Below are positions 8,710 through 16,313 of a DNA stretch of 64,000 nucleotides, one piece after another (the stretch's first letter is position 1; every line of letters begins with the position of its first letter). The translations under genes were made by a program, and so were the position numbers. This stretch comes from an uncultured Lachnospiraceae bacterium (GTDB lineage Bacteria > Bacillota > Clostridia > Lachnospirales > Lachnospiraceae). Below the pieces are notes generated by a model, which was given only the letters and a program-made list of their open reading frames with translations, had not been told where the DNA came from and ran no database searches. The stretch lies in the NCBI GenBank assembly GCA_944377405.1, contig CALWES010000007.1, forward strand, positions 51,754-115,753, read 5' to 3'.

Positions 8710-9453
8710 CTAACAGCTTTCTGTATCTCCCTTTTCCCTTCCGAAAGAGTTGATCATTAGTCGAATAAAGAAATAAAGGAAGGAGATTGCTGCGGTTCCG
8801 AGATTATAAAGGAAAAGCCGGTATATTTCGGGAGAATCATTATAAACTTCCTGGGATACCGCCAGAAGATTATTGAAATAAACCTCCATACACATACGCG
8901 TTAAGACAAATTGCGACAAGACAAGCAAAAGCATCCCATGAGAAATCCGTTTTCCCTGTAGTAAAAAGAAACATAAAATCAGCAGATTGACGAAAAGGAT
9001 TTGATATAGATCTTTTTCTGAATTGTAGAAAATGGAAGTTGGAAGCTTACTTTGAAAGAGATCAGATAGTTCTTTATCACTCAGGTTCAAAACATCATAT
9101 TCCAAAGTCCCCTGCTCCTTGTCGAGGTAGATCAATTTTGGAACTGTATCCACCTCATATTCTGCTAAAAGCTTCCTTCCCTCTGCACTTCCTTTCCAAT
9201 AAGCAGTGTTTACATAAAATACCCGGAAATTCCAATCCCGTTCCCTGCTTTCTTTCACTGCTGCTTCAAGTGACTTCTGGAAAGAGATGCATTCCGTAGA
9301 TGTTGATTCGCAAAAATAAACGAATACGTCTTGATGGGAATGAAAGAATTCCAACGTGTCTACCCTTTTTACTGGCGCAGTGGTAATTTTGACATTCCCA
9401 ATAGCGAGAAAGATACATGTTGTAACAAGAAATAATTTTGAAATTTTATGCAT
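8710..9453 (-). CDS. Membrane-anchored thioredoxin-fold protein with CX6C, AT-rich
   Basis: 247 residues. A signal or anchor segment (about 5-25) is followed by a thioredoxin-like domain: FVYFCESTSTEC places two cysteines as CX6C instead of CXXC, and VDTVPKLIYL supplies a cis-Pro-like motif. Three membrane segments follow (about 148-168, 173-195, 214-236). The domain probably faces outside the cell, with the C-terminal helices anchoring it. It resembles accessory thioredoxin-like proteins of bacteriocin systems only in general plan; function unknown. No clear SD precedes the ATG. Base composition is far more AT-rich than its neighbours, which suggests transfer. It lies 53 bp downstream of the next gene and is probably cotranscribed with it. 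Confidence 0.75.
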   Translation of the reverse strand: MHKISKLFLVTTCIFLAIGNVKITTAPVKRVDTLEFFHSHQDVFVYFCESTSTECISFQKSLEAAVKESRERDWNFRVFYVNTAYWKGSAEGRKLLAEYEVDTVPKLIYLDKEQGTLEYDVLNLSDKELSDLFQSKLPTSIFYNSEKDLYQILFVNLLILCFFLLQGKRISHGMLLLVLSQFVLTRMCMEVYFNNLLAVSQEVYNDSPEIYRLFLYNLGTAAISFLYFFIRLMINSFGREKGDTESC

Positions 9454-9506
9454 TGCAGTTGTTGATCAAAACACGCAGATTTGTTTCTGCTCTGATTTTC
9501 CGGGAA

Positions 9507-9839
9507 TTAATAGATTACATGATCCCCATTGGTGATATAACTTGCCAATCCATCTTTAGTCCAGATTGAATATTCTAGTCTTCCGGTCTTTCTATGTTCA
9601 TTATATAGCTCGGAATAATCATATACAATACGGATATAGTCCCAGGAGGAAAAATACCTTAAATCTTCAAGAACAATTTTTTCTTCATCCAGGGCTTTCC
9701 AGACCATTTTCTCTTTTTGCCGGAAATTATGGAATAAGGCGGCTTCGATCAGGAAAAGGAGACAGATCCCCAGTCCGATTCCCAAAAGAAAGTAAAGGAT
9801 CTTGGCTTTTCTGCCATTTGATTTAGCGGGTGTCCACAC
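9507..9839 (-). CDS. Small single-pass membrane protein, AT-rich, unknown function
   Basis: 110 residues, GTG start with GAGG 5 nt upstream; an in-frame stop 5 codons earlier rules out a longer form. A basic N terminus (KSNGRKAK) and one membrane segment (about 14-35) suggest N-in, C-out topology with an extracellular domain of about 70 residues rich in aromatic residues and charge. I recognise no family. It is the first gene of the AT-rich pair and so possibly a partner of the thioredoxin-like protein. Confidence 0.65.
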   Translation of the reverse strand: MWTPAKSNGRKAKILYFLLGIGLGICLLFLIEAALFHNFRQKEKMVWKALDEEKIVLEDLRYFSSWDYIRIVYDYSELYNEHRKTGRLEYSIWTKDGLASYITNGDHVIY

Positions 9840-9917
9840 TAATACCTCATATCATTAGATACAAATTGATATACCTTTAGAATAATGTGATCTTTATTGC
9901 AAGTGCGATCATAAGGA

Positions 9918-9944
9918 GCACAGGGTTTCGGCTCTGTGCTTTTT
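9918..9944 (+). terminator. Orphan intrinsic terminator on the + strand
   Basis: GCACAGGGT-TTCG-GCTCTGTGC then TTTTT: a 9-bp stem with a UUCG loop. No + strand gene lies upstream of it before ppdK, which has its own terminator. The same hairpin, one stem base different, recurs at 52709. Confidence 0.65.
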
Positions 9945-9997
9945 GCTTGAAAATAAAACTGGACAAGGATTTACAGTAGAAAGAATATTGCAGTATA

Positions 9998-10006
9998 TGT
10001 TATAAT
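9998..10006 (+). promoter_or_regulatory. Extended -10 promoter of the nuclease gene
   Basis: TGTTATAAT, a perfect extended -10 element. No good -35 lies at 17 bp; TTTACA at 9970-9975 is too far upstream. It lies about 45 bp before the preferred ATG at 10051. Confidence 0.55.
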
Positions 10007-10050
10007 GCAGACTTATATGGATATTGAAAGAAAGGATCCTACCAAAAGAA

Positions 10051-10725
10051 ATGAGTAAGAAAAAGCAGGATTTTATCGATAAGGAACTGAACAAGGCCTC
10101 AAAGACCCTTCTCCGGAAGAGCAAAAAGCAGCCGGCGGCCCTGATCCTGGTGCTGCTGATCGCCCTGGTCCTTTATGTAAAGAACGATACGGACCTATTC
10201 TCAGGACAGGGGAGCGGGACAGCGGGCACCTCTGCGGAGGAGCTCCAGGCAGAGGGGGTGGAAGAGGCAGAGCTTACGGGCATCACCGACGGAGATACCA
10301 TCTGGGTGCGGCTGAATGGGGAAAAGGAGAAGATCCGTCTCCTGGAGATCAACACACCGGAATCCGTCCACAGCGATGAAAGCAGGAATACCACCTTCGG
10401 AGAGGAGGCCTCCGATTATATGAAGAGCCTCCTGGAGGACGTGGATACCCTGTACCTCACCAGGGATGAGACGGACCGGGACCAGTACGGAAGGCTCCTG
10501 CGGATGGTCTGGCTGGAGAGACCGGAGGACCCCTTTGACGAGACGGAGATCAGGGAAAAGAGTGTCAACGCCAGATTGATCCTGGAGGGCTATGCCCTTC
10601 CCGTAGAGTTCGACGACCACTCCTATGTGGAGCTGTTCCGGCAGTTCCAGGAAGAGGCCATGGAAGGGGAGCGGGGCCTCTGGGCCGAGGAAGTCTGGTG
10701 GACCTATTACAATGAGAATTATTGA
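10051..10725 (+). CDS. Membrane-anchored thermonuclease (SNase-like) family protein
   Basis: Predicted Ca-dependent nuclease at the outer face of the membrane. 224 residues from ATG 10051 (a TTG at 10024 in frame would add 9 residues but has no better ribosome site). A basic N terminus and one membrane anchor (residues about 30-45) are followed by a short linker and the SNase domain: GITDGDTIWV, RLLEINTPES, YGRLLRMVWL, and EGERGLWAEE. Conserved Asp/Arg/Glu positions of staphylococcal nuclease are recognisable in these blocks. Role likely DNA scavenging or turnover. The next gene begins 41 bp later. Confidence 0.85.
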   Translation: MSKKKQDFIDKELNKASKTLLRKSKKQPAALILVLLIALVLYVKNDTDLFSGQGSGTAGTSAEELQAEGVEEAELTGITDGDTIWVRLNGEKEKIRLLEINTPESVHSDESRNTTFGEEASDYMKSLLEDVDTLYLTRDETDRDQYGRLLRMVWLERPEDPFDETEIREKSVNARLILEGYALPVEFDDHSYVELFRQFQEEAMEGERGLWAEEVWWTYYNENY

Positions 10726-10766
10726 TCCCATGCGCCCTTTACGGTATGGAAGGAATGTAAGACAGT

Positions 10767-11687
10767 ATGAAAGAATCCAGGAACTGTTTTTTTGTAAAAT
10801 GGAGACTTCTGATCCAGGTAGCCTTTTTTGCCCTTACCAACGGCTATGTCCAGGGCTATCTTCAGGGCCGGATCTATCAGGGATCGAGTAAGGCCCTGTG
10901 CGTGCCGGGGCTTAACTGCTACTCCTGTCCGGGAGCACGCTTTGCCTGCCCCATGGGAGCCCTGCAGGCGGTTTTAAGCTCAGGAGAATACCGCCTGAGC
11001 CTGTATGCCCTGGGTTTTCTGGGGGCCTTTGGCCTTTTCCTGGGCCGCTTTGTCTGCGGATGGCTCTGCCCCTTCGGCCTGGTCCAGGAACTCCTCCACA
11101 GGATCCCCCTGATGAAAAAACGGAAGAACCTGCCGGGGCACCGGTATCTCATCTGGCTGAAATACGGGATCCTGGCCCTCTTCGTGGTGATCCTGCCCAT
11201 GACCGTCACCAACATCGTGGGAATGGGAGATCCCTGGTTCTGTAAATACATCTGCCCAAGCGGCACCCTGTTTGCAGGGATCCCCATGGTATCCCTGAAT
11301 GAGAGCCTCAGGGAAGCGGCGGGATATCTTTTTGACTGGAAGCTTCTTGTGCTGCTTCTGCTGCTGGTCCTGTCCGTAAAGTTCAAACGGCCCTTCTGCA
11401 AATACCTTTGCCCCCTGGGGGCCTTCTATGGGTTCTTCAACAAGGTATCCTTCTACCGCCTTCAGGTGGCGGAGGATAAGTGTATCCGCTGCGGAAGATG
11501 CAGGGAGCTCTGCCCCATGGACATCCGGACCTGGGAGGATGCCAACAGCATGGAATGCATCCGCTGCGGGGAATGCCGGGTGGGCTGCCCCACGGGAGCC
11601 ATTACCTCCACCATGGAGGAGCTGCTTTCGGAACTGAAAAGGAACAGGCGGGAAACTGCAGGAAAGGAGAGGGATCATGCCCTATAA
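10767..11687 (+). CDS. Polytopic 4Fe-4S ferredoxin-type membrane protein (NapH/CcoG-like)
   Basis: 306 residues. Membrane helices at about 15-35, 75-98, 128-150 and 190-210 alternate with cysteine clusters: CVPGLNCYSCPGARFACPMGA, CGWLCP, CKYICPSG and CKYLCPLG, followed by two C-terminal [4Fe-4S] motifs, CIRCGRCRELCP and CIRCGECRVGCP. The paired CxxxCP sites are characteristic of NapH-type electron-transfer subunits. It probably passes electrons through the membrane; donor and acceptor are unknown because no dehydrogenase or reductase gene is next to it. Its last 11 bp overlap the following gene. Confidence 0.85.
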   Translation: MKESRNCFFVKWRLLIQVAFFALTNGYVQGYLQGRIYQGSSKALCVPGLNCYSCPGARFACPMGALQAVLSSGEYRLSLYALGFLGAFGLFLGRFVCGWLCPFGLVQELLHRIPLMKKRKNLPGHRYLIWLKYGILALFVVILPMTVTNIVGMGDPWFCKYICPSGTLFAGIPMVSLNESLREAAGYLFDWKLLVLLLLLVLSVKFKRPFCKYLCPLGAFYGFFNKVSFYRLQVAEDKCIRCGRCRELCPMDIRTWEDANSMECIRCGECRVGCPTGAITSTMEELLSELKRNRRETAGKERDHAL

Positions 11688-12042
11688 TCTGTTTGGATTT
11701 CAGATCCTTTCAAAGAGGGAAAGGATGGAAAAGGAACGGGCCTACCGGAAGGAGATCTTCCCGGGAGGCTTTGAGGAGAAGCGGCAGGTGCTTTCCGAGC
11801 TTAAGAAGGCGGCGCCCCGCTGTGAGGACGAGATCCTGCTGTATCTTTATATCGAACTGCGGGATCATATGAAAAAAAACAGGCTTACCCCGGAGGAAGC
11901 CTGGAAGAGTTACCGTTCCGATCTTCCGGTGAGATTCCGGAAGGAGGAGGCGGAAGCCTTTATAGAAGTGCTGAAGAAGCGGCAGGCTCCATCAGCTGCT
12001 GAAGAAAACGGGACCAGCGGGGACCCAGCACAGGATCGCTGA
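11677..12042 (+). CDS. Small charged hypothetical protein
   Basis: 121 residues, translationally coupled to the polyferredoxin gene by an 11-bp overlap with GGAAAGGAGAG upstream. The sequence is soluble, highly charged and helical (KRERMEKERAYRKEIF, LYIELRDHMKKNRLTPEEAW). No family recognised. The coupling suggests a role with the membrane ferredoxin. The last 83 bp overlap, antisense, the 3' end of the converging gene, so the extreme C terminus of one of the two may be spurious. Confidence 0.6.
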   Translation: MPYNLFGFQILSKRERMEKERAYRKEIFPGGFEEKRQVLSELKKAAPRCEDEILLYLYIELRDHMKKNRLTPEEAWKSYRSDLPVRFRKEEAEAFIEVLKKRQAPSAAEENGTSGDPAQDR

Positions 12043-12322
12043 TCAGGTCGTAGAAGCAGAGCATGGAAAAGAAAAAGAGCAGGCTCAGCACGATGCAGAG
12101 ACTGCAGAGGATGATGCCGGGGACGGAGGCCTTGCCGGAGGCCCGCTTTGCCACCAGGGCACAGGCCAGCCCCACCACACCGAAGAAAAAGGTGATGTAG
12201 ACCCCGGAAAAGCTCAAAAGAAACAGGCCTGCAACTCCGGCATATACGCTGTATCTGCCGAAATCGAAGCCCCCTGGCTGGATCTGATGATTCTGATTGT
12301 CTGAAGAAAAATTTGATTCCAT
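11960..12322 (-). CDS. DUF4190-like two-helix membrane protein next to tmRNA
   Basis: 120 residues with two hydrophobic helices (about 27-57 and 66-92) joined by a short basic turn, AKRASGKA, then a short tail with DLISDPVLGP. This plan matches the small DUF4190-type membrane proteins common in Lachnospiraceae; function unknown. The ATG is only 11 nt from the 3' end of the tmRNA on the same strand, leaving no room for a promoter, and no convincing SD is visible. It would depend on ssrA read-through. The 3' end overlaps the + strand gene by 83 bp. Confidence 0.55.
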   Translation of the reverse strand: MESNFSSDNQNHQIQPGGFDFGRYSVYAGVAGLFLLSFSGVYITFFFGVVGLACALVAKRASGKASVPGIILCSLCIVLSLLFFFSMLCFYDLISDPVLGPRWSRFLQQLMEPAASSALL

Positions 12323-12333
12323 AGTGTCTGAAA

Positions 12334-12675
12334 TGGACCTGAGGGGAATCGAACCCCTGTCCGAAAACCAATTCCTCGTTCTTCTACTATCATAGTCTGC
12401 CGGATTGATTCATCACGGAACAGTGTGACAGACACCGCCCTTCCGTGACTAGCTTCATGATACAGCCATACGCGCAAAGCTTAGCGTATGCCGTTTCCTG
12501 CTTGGTCGATGCCTCTTACTCAATGAGCAGGTGCACTGAGGGAGACAAGCTGCGCTTAGGCAGCCAGAGCTAAACGATTATCGTCAGCGTTTATATTTAG
12601 GTTTTGGGATTTGACGCATCACCCTGCGGATAGCTTCACCGACTGCATGATCCCCGTCGAAACCAGTACAAGCCC
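12334..12675 (-). ncRNA. ssrA: tmRNA (SsrA)
   Basis: Transfer-messenger RNA for ribosome rescue. The 5' end GGGCTTG (12675) pairs with CAGGTCC near the 3' end, with discriminator A at 12334; CCA is not encoded. Downstream of the 5' end comes the tmRNA signature GTACTGGTTTCGACGGGGAT, and the 3' end has the T arm AGGGG-TTCGATT-CCCCT. The tag reading frame at 12556-12588 (minus) gives ADDNRLALAA followed by TAA, with GCT the likely resume codon. Length about 342 nt. Confidence 0.96.
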
Positions 12676-12687
12676 GTAGTGTTATAC

Positions 12688-12716
12688 AGTATAGCATTTT
12701 TCTGAAATCCCGTCAA
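12688..12716 (-). promoter_or_regulatory. Promoter of ssrA
   Basis: On the minus strand TTGACG (12716-12711), 17-bp spacer, TATACT (12693-12688). Transcription would start a few nt before the mature 5' end, consistent with RNase P trimming. Confidence 0.8.
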
Positions 12717-12758
12717 ATATTCCCTTTCCCCAATTTATGAAATTTTTCTAAAAAGTGC

Positions 12759-12787
12759 TTGCGGCTTTTTGAGGATAGTGCTATAAT
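12759..12787 (+). promoter_or_regulatory. Promoter of the carB leader
   Basis: TTGCGG (12759-12764), 17-bp spacer, TATAAT (12782-12787). It lies back-to-back with the ssrA promoter, only 42 bp away. It gives a leader of about 235 nt before carB. Confidence 0.75.
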
Positions 12788-12829
12788 ACCTCAAGTTTTG
12801 AGCAAAAAACAGTTTGTGAGGAGAGGAAA

Positions 12830-12949
12830 ATGGCAGGATCACTTCCGGTTAAAACTGAAAACGTGCTTTTCAGAACGAAGTCCTTTCCTTTTTATTCTGT
12901 TTTTCGTTTATATTCTGATTTTGTTTCTATTTACCGCTGTTGGCATTAA
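12830..12949 (+). CDS. Putative carB leader peptide (39 aa)
   Basis: An ORF of 39 codons with an excellent ribosome site, GAGGAGAGG, 4 nt before its ATG, about 36 nt after the predicted transcription start. Codons 18-36 lie in a T-rich tract (12881-12934, about 35 T in 54 nt) and encode mostly Phe, Tyr, Ser and Val. The TAA stop (12947-12949) lies in the loop of the terminator hairpin at 12934-12961. This arrangement is that of the E. coli pyrBI leader, where ribosome position relative to RNA polymerase senses UTP. The peptide itself probably has no function. Confidence 0.6.
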   Translation: MAGSLPVKTENVLFRTKSFPFYSVFRLYSDFVSIYRCWH

Positions 12950-12968
12950 TTCCAATGGCGGTTTTTTT
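12934..12968 (+). terminator. Attenuator terminator in the carB leader
   Basis: CCGCTGTTGG (12934-12943), loop CATTAATT, CCAATGGCGG (12952-12961), then seven T. Ten base pairs, two of them G-U. It lies 61 bp upstream of the carB start, so transcription must pass it to reach carB. A ribosome reaching the leader stop codon would cover the 5' arm and prevent folding. Confidence 0.75.
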
Positions 12969-13029
12969 CTGTGCCCTGGAACAGGCAGAGGAAAAAGAAC
13001 ACAGCAATCAAATACAGGAGGGAAATGGA

Positions 13030-16000
13030 ATGGCAAAGAGAACTGACATCAAAAAAGTACTTGTGATCGGCTCCGGTCCTATCGTGATCGGACAGGCAGC
13101 GGAGTTTGACTACGCAGGCACCCAGGCCTGCCTTGCCCTGAAAGAAGAGGGCTATGAGGTCGTTCTGATCAACTCAAATCCTGCAACGGTTATGACTGAT
13201 ACAAAGATCGCGGATAAGGTCTACATGGAGCCCCTTACCCTGGAGTACGTGGCAAAGATCATCCGTATGGAGCGTCCGGACGCCATCGTTCCGGGACTGG
13301 GCGGACAGACCGGTCTGAACATGGCGGTACAGCTGGCCAAGAAGGGCGTTCTGAAGGAGTGCCAGGTGGAGATCCTGGGAACCTCCTTCGAGAGCATCGA
13401 AAAGGCCGAGGACCGTGAGCTCTTCAAGGAGCTCTGCGAGGGTCTGGGAGAGCCGGTGATCCGTTCCGAGATCGCCACCAGCATGGAGGAAGGCATCCGG
13501 GCAGCAAAGGATATCGGCTATCCGGTGGTACTGAGACCTGCCTTCACCCTGGGCGGTACCGGCGGCGGCTTTGCCGACAACGAGGAAGAGCTCCTGGAGC
13601 TTCTGGAGAACGCTCTGAAGCTTTCTCCGGTACATCAGGTCCTGGTAGAGAAGAGTGTAAAGGGCTACAAGGAGATCGAGTTCGAGGTCATGAGAGATGC
13701 AGCGGACAACGCCATTGCTGTCTGCGACATGGAGAACATCGACCCCGTAGGCGTTCATACCGGTGACTCCATGGTGGTGGCACCCTGCCAGACGGTCTCC
13801 AAGGAAGATCTGGCCATGCTGAAGACCTCAGCCTTAAAGATCCTGCGGGCCCTGAAGATCGAGGGCGGCTGCAACGTACAGTTTGCACTGAACCCCCATT
13901 CCTCCGAGTACTTCCTGATCGAGATCAACCCCAGAGTCTCCCGTTCCTCTGCCCTGGCATCCAAGGCAACGGCTTATCCCATCGCAAAGATCACCGCGAA
14001 GGTGGCCCTGGGAATGACCCTGGACGAGATCAGCATCGGAGACACCAATGCACTCTATGAGCCCTCTGTAGACTATGTGGTAACGAAGCTTCCCCGCTTC
14101 CCCTTCGATAAGTTCACCCAGGCTTCAAACAAGCTTTCCACCCAGATGAAGGCCACCGGTGAGGTCATGAGTATCGGCCGCACCATGGAGGAAAGCCTGA
14201 TGAAGGGCGTTCGCGGCCTGGAGGTGGGCGCAAACCATATTTATATGAAGAAGTTCGACAGCTTCTCCGCTGAGGAGCTGGAGGAGTATGTAAAGGAAGG
14301 AAGAGACGACAGGCTTTTTGCCCTGGCGGAGCTTCTGAGAAGGAATGTCAGCGTGGAGAGGCTCTTTGAGCTCACCATGATCACCCCTTATTTCCTGGAG
14401 GTGATCGACAGGATCGTAAAATATGAGGCAGTGGTAAAGGCCAACCCGAAGGATAAGGCAGTCCTCCGTGAGGCAAAGAGCCTGGGCATGAGCGATGCCT
14501 TCATCGCAGGCCTCTGGGGCATGAACGAGCTGGAGCTTTACCGTCTGCGGGAAGAGGAGGACCTGTTCCCGGTATACCGGATCGTGGATACCTATCCCAG
14601 AGAGCATGCCGAGAAGCTGAACTACCTTTACTCCACCTATGTGGCAGGCAATCCCAATGAGAGCAGCCGCTCCGACAGGAAGAAGATCCTGGTGCTGGGC
14701 TCCGGCCCCATCCGTATCGGACAGGGTGTGGAGTTTGACTTCTCCACCGTACATGCCATCTGGGCCATCAGAGAGGCAGGCTACGAGGCCATCATCATCA
14801 ACAACAACCCGGAGACCGTTTCCACGGACTACACCATCTCCGATAAGCTTTACTTCGAGCCCCTGACCGTAGAGGACGTTATGAACGTCATCCACCTGGA
14901 GCAGCCTGACGGCGTTATCGTGACCCTGGGCGGCCAGACCGCCATCAACCTGGCTGAGCGTCTTGACAAGCTGGGCGTCAAGGTAGTGGGCACCTCCGTA
15001 GAGGCCGTTGACCGGGCAGAGAACAGAGACAGCTTCGAAAAGGCTCTGGAAGAGCTGCACATCCCCCAGCCTGTAGGACAGGCAGTTACCAGCGTAGAGG
15101 CCGGACTTGAGGTGGCAAAGCGCATCGGATATCCGGTACTGGTAAGACCCTCCTTCGTCCTGGGCGGAAGAGCCATGCAGATCGTTTACGATGACGAGCA
15201 GCTCTGCCAGTACTTCAAGGAGGCCATCGTGGCTTCCGAGGACCATCCGGTACTGGTTGACAAATATATCCAGGGTAAGGAGCTGGAGGTAGATGCTATC
15301 TGTGACGGAAAGGAAGTCCTGATCCCGGGCATCATGCAGCACGTGGAGCGTACCGGCGTCCATTCCGGAGACTCCATCAGCGTATTCCCCACCTTCTCCA
15401 TCGGCGAGAAGGCAAAGGAGACCATCATCGACTATACCACCAAGCTGGGATTAAGCCTTGGCATGGAAGGTCTCTTCAACATCCAGTTCATCGTGGATGA
15501 AAAGGAAGATGTTTATATCATCGAGGTGAACCCCAGAAGTTCCCGTACCGTTCCCTTCCTGAGCAAGGCCACCGGCATCCCCATGGCAAACATCGCCACC
15601 AAGGTCGCCCTTGGACAGAGCATCCGGGATCAGGGCTACAAGGGAGGCATCCAGCCTGTTCCGAAGCGCTGGTATGTCAAGGCTCCCGTATTCTCCTTCT
15701 CAAAGCTGAGAGGTGCAGATACGGTGCTGTCACCGGAGATGAAGTCCACCGGTGAGGCCATCGGCTATGACAGAGACCTGAACAGAGCTCTTTACAAGGC
15801 CCTGCAGGCTGCCGGAACCAAGGTAAAGAACTACGGAACCGTCCTGGTGACCATCGCCAGAAAGGACCGGGAGGACGCCCTTCCCCTGGTAAGAAGATTC
15901 TACAAGCTGGGCTTCAACATCGAGGCTACTCCGGGAACCGCCCGCTTCCTGAAGGAAAACGGCATCCGTACCCGCGTGAAGCATAAGCTCTCCGAGGGCA

Positions 16001-16227
16001 GCGAGGAGATCCTGGATTCCCTGAGACAGGGCCATGTGACCTACGTGATCAATACCATGAACCCGGATAAGACCGCAGCCCGTTCCGACGGCTTCATGAT
16101 CCGCCGGGTGGCAGTTGAGAACGGCGTGTCCATGTTCACCTCCCTGGATACGGTAGACGCTCTTCTGAATGTGCTGGAGGAGATCACCATGAGCGTATCC
16201 ACCATTGACGATCCGGAAGCAAGATAA
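13030..16227 (+). CDS. carB: Carbamoyl-phosphate synthase, large (ammonia) subunit
   Basis: Makes carbamoyl phosphate from bicarbonate, 2 ATP and ammonia delivered by CarA. 1065 residues, full length. Two homologous ATP-grasp halves are obvious: [22 protein letters not shown] near residue 10 and [22 protein letters not shown] near 555, each followed by its GG-rich ATP loop ([18 protein letters not shown]) and NPR motif; the C-terminal 140 residues form the MGS-like allosteric domain. Start set at 13030 because AGGAGGG is 8 nt upstream; the frame stays open 30 codons further back through the leader terminator. No carA is adjacent. Expression is probably controlled by the leader attenuator. Confidence 0.97.
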   Translation: MAKRTDIKKVLVIGSGPIVIGQAAEFDYAGTQACLALKEEGYEVVLINSNPATVMTDTKIADKVYMEPLTLEYVAKIIRMERPDAIVPGLGGQTGLNMAVQLAKKGVLKECQVEILGTSFESIEKAEDRELFKELCEGLGEPVIRSEIATSMEEGIRAAKDIGYPVVLRPAFTLGGTGGGFADNEEELLELLENALKLSPVHQVLVEKSVKGYKEIEFEVMRDAADNAIAVCDMENIDPVGVHTGDSMVVAPCQTVSKEDLAMLKTSALKILRALKIEGGCNVQFALNPHSSEYFLIEINPRVSRSSALASKATAYPIAKITAKVALGMTLDEISIGDTNALYEPSVDYVVTKLPRFPFDKFTQASNKLSTQMKATGEVMSIGRTMEESLMKGVRGLEVGANHIYMKKFDSFSAEELEEYVKEGRDDRLFALAELLRRNVSVERLFELTMITPYFLEVIDRIVKYEAVVKANPKDKAVLREAKSLGMSDAFIAGLWGMNELELYRLREEEDLFPVYRIVDTYPREHAEKLNYLYSTYVAGNPNESSRSDRKKILVLGSGPIRIGQGVEFDFSTVHAIWAIREAGYEAIIINNNPETVSTDYTISDKLYFEPLTVEDVMNVIHLEQPDGVIVTLGGQTAINLAERLDKLGVKVVGTSVEAVDRAENRDSFEKALEELHIPQPVGQAVTSVEAGLEVAKRIGYPVLVRPSFVLGGRAMQIVYDDEQLCQYFKEAIVASEDHPVLVDKYIQGKELEVDAICDGKEVLIPGIMQHVERTGVHSGDSISVFPTFSIGEKAKETIIDYTTKLGLSLGMEGLFNIQFIVDEKEDVYIIEVNPRSSRTVPFLSKATGIPMANIATKVALGQSIRDQGYKGGIQPVPKRWYVKAPVFSFSKLRGADTVLSPEMKSTGEAIGYDRDLNRALYKALQAAGTKVKNYGTVLVTIARKDREDALPLVRRFYKLGFNIEATPGTARFLKENGIRTRVKHKLSEGSEEILDSLRQGHVTYVINTMNPDKTAARSDGFMIRRVAVENGVSMFTSLDTVDALLNVLEEITMSVSTIDDPEAR

Positions 16228-16238
16228 GGCCGGAGGAA

Positions 16239-16267
16239 TTGCGAAAGAGATAGAAATTTGTTAAACT
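16239..16267 (+). promoter_or_regulatory. Possible promoter of pyrKDF
   Basis: TTGCGA (16239-16244), 17-bp spacer, TAAACT (16262-16267). The -10 overlaps the 5' arm of the carB terminator, so it would re-initiate transcription for pyrK where carB transcription ends. Confidence 0.35.
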
Positions 16268-16299
16268 GATATCATGCGGAATGCATGGTATCAGTTTTT
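16263..16299 (+). terminator. Strong intrinsic terminator between carB and pyrK
   Basis: AAACTGATATCATGC / GCATGGTATCAGTTT, 15 bp with one G-T wobble, 5-nt loop, ending in TTTTT. The pyrK ribosome site follows after only a few bases. Confidence 0.85.
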
Positions 16300-16313
16300 C
16301 AAAAGGGGAATAT

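Noticed and set aside
10024..10050. TTG start for the nuclease gene
   Set aside because: No SD upstream and nine extra residues without homology; ATG 10051 fits the basic N terminus of the anchor.
12940..13029. Upstream 30-codon extension of carB
   Set aside because: It would start inside the attenuator hairpin, has no ribosome site, and homologues begin at MAKRTDIKK.
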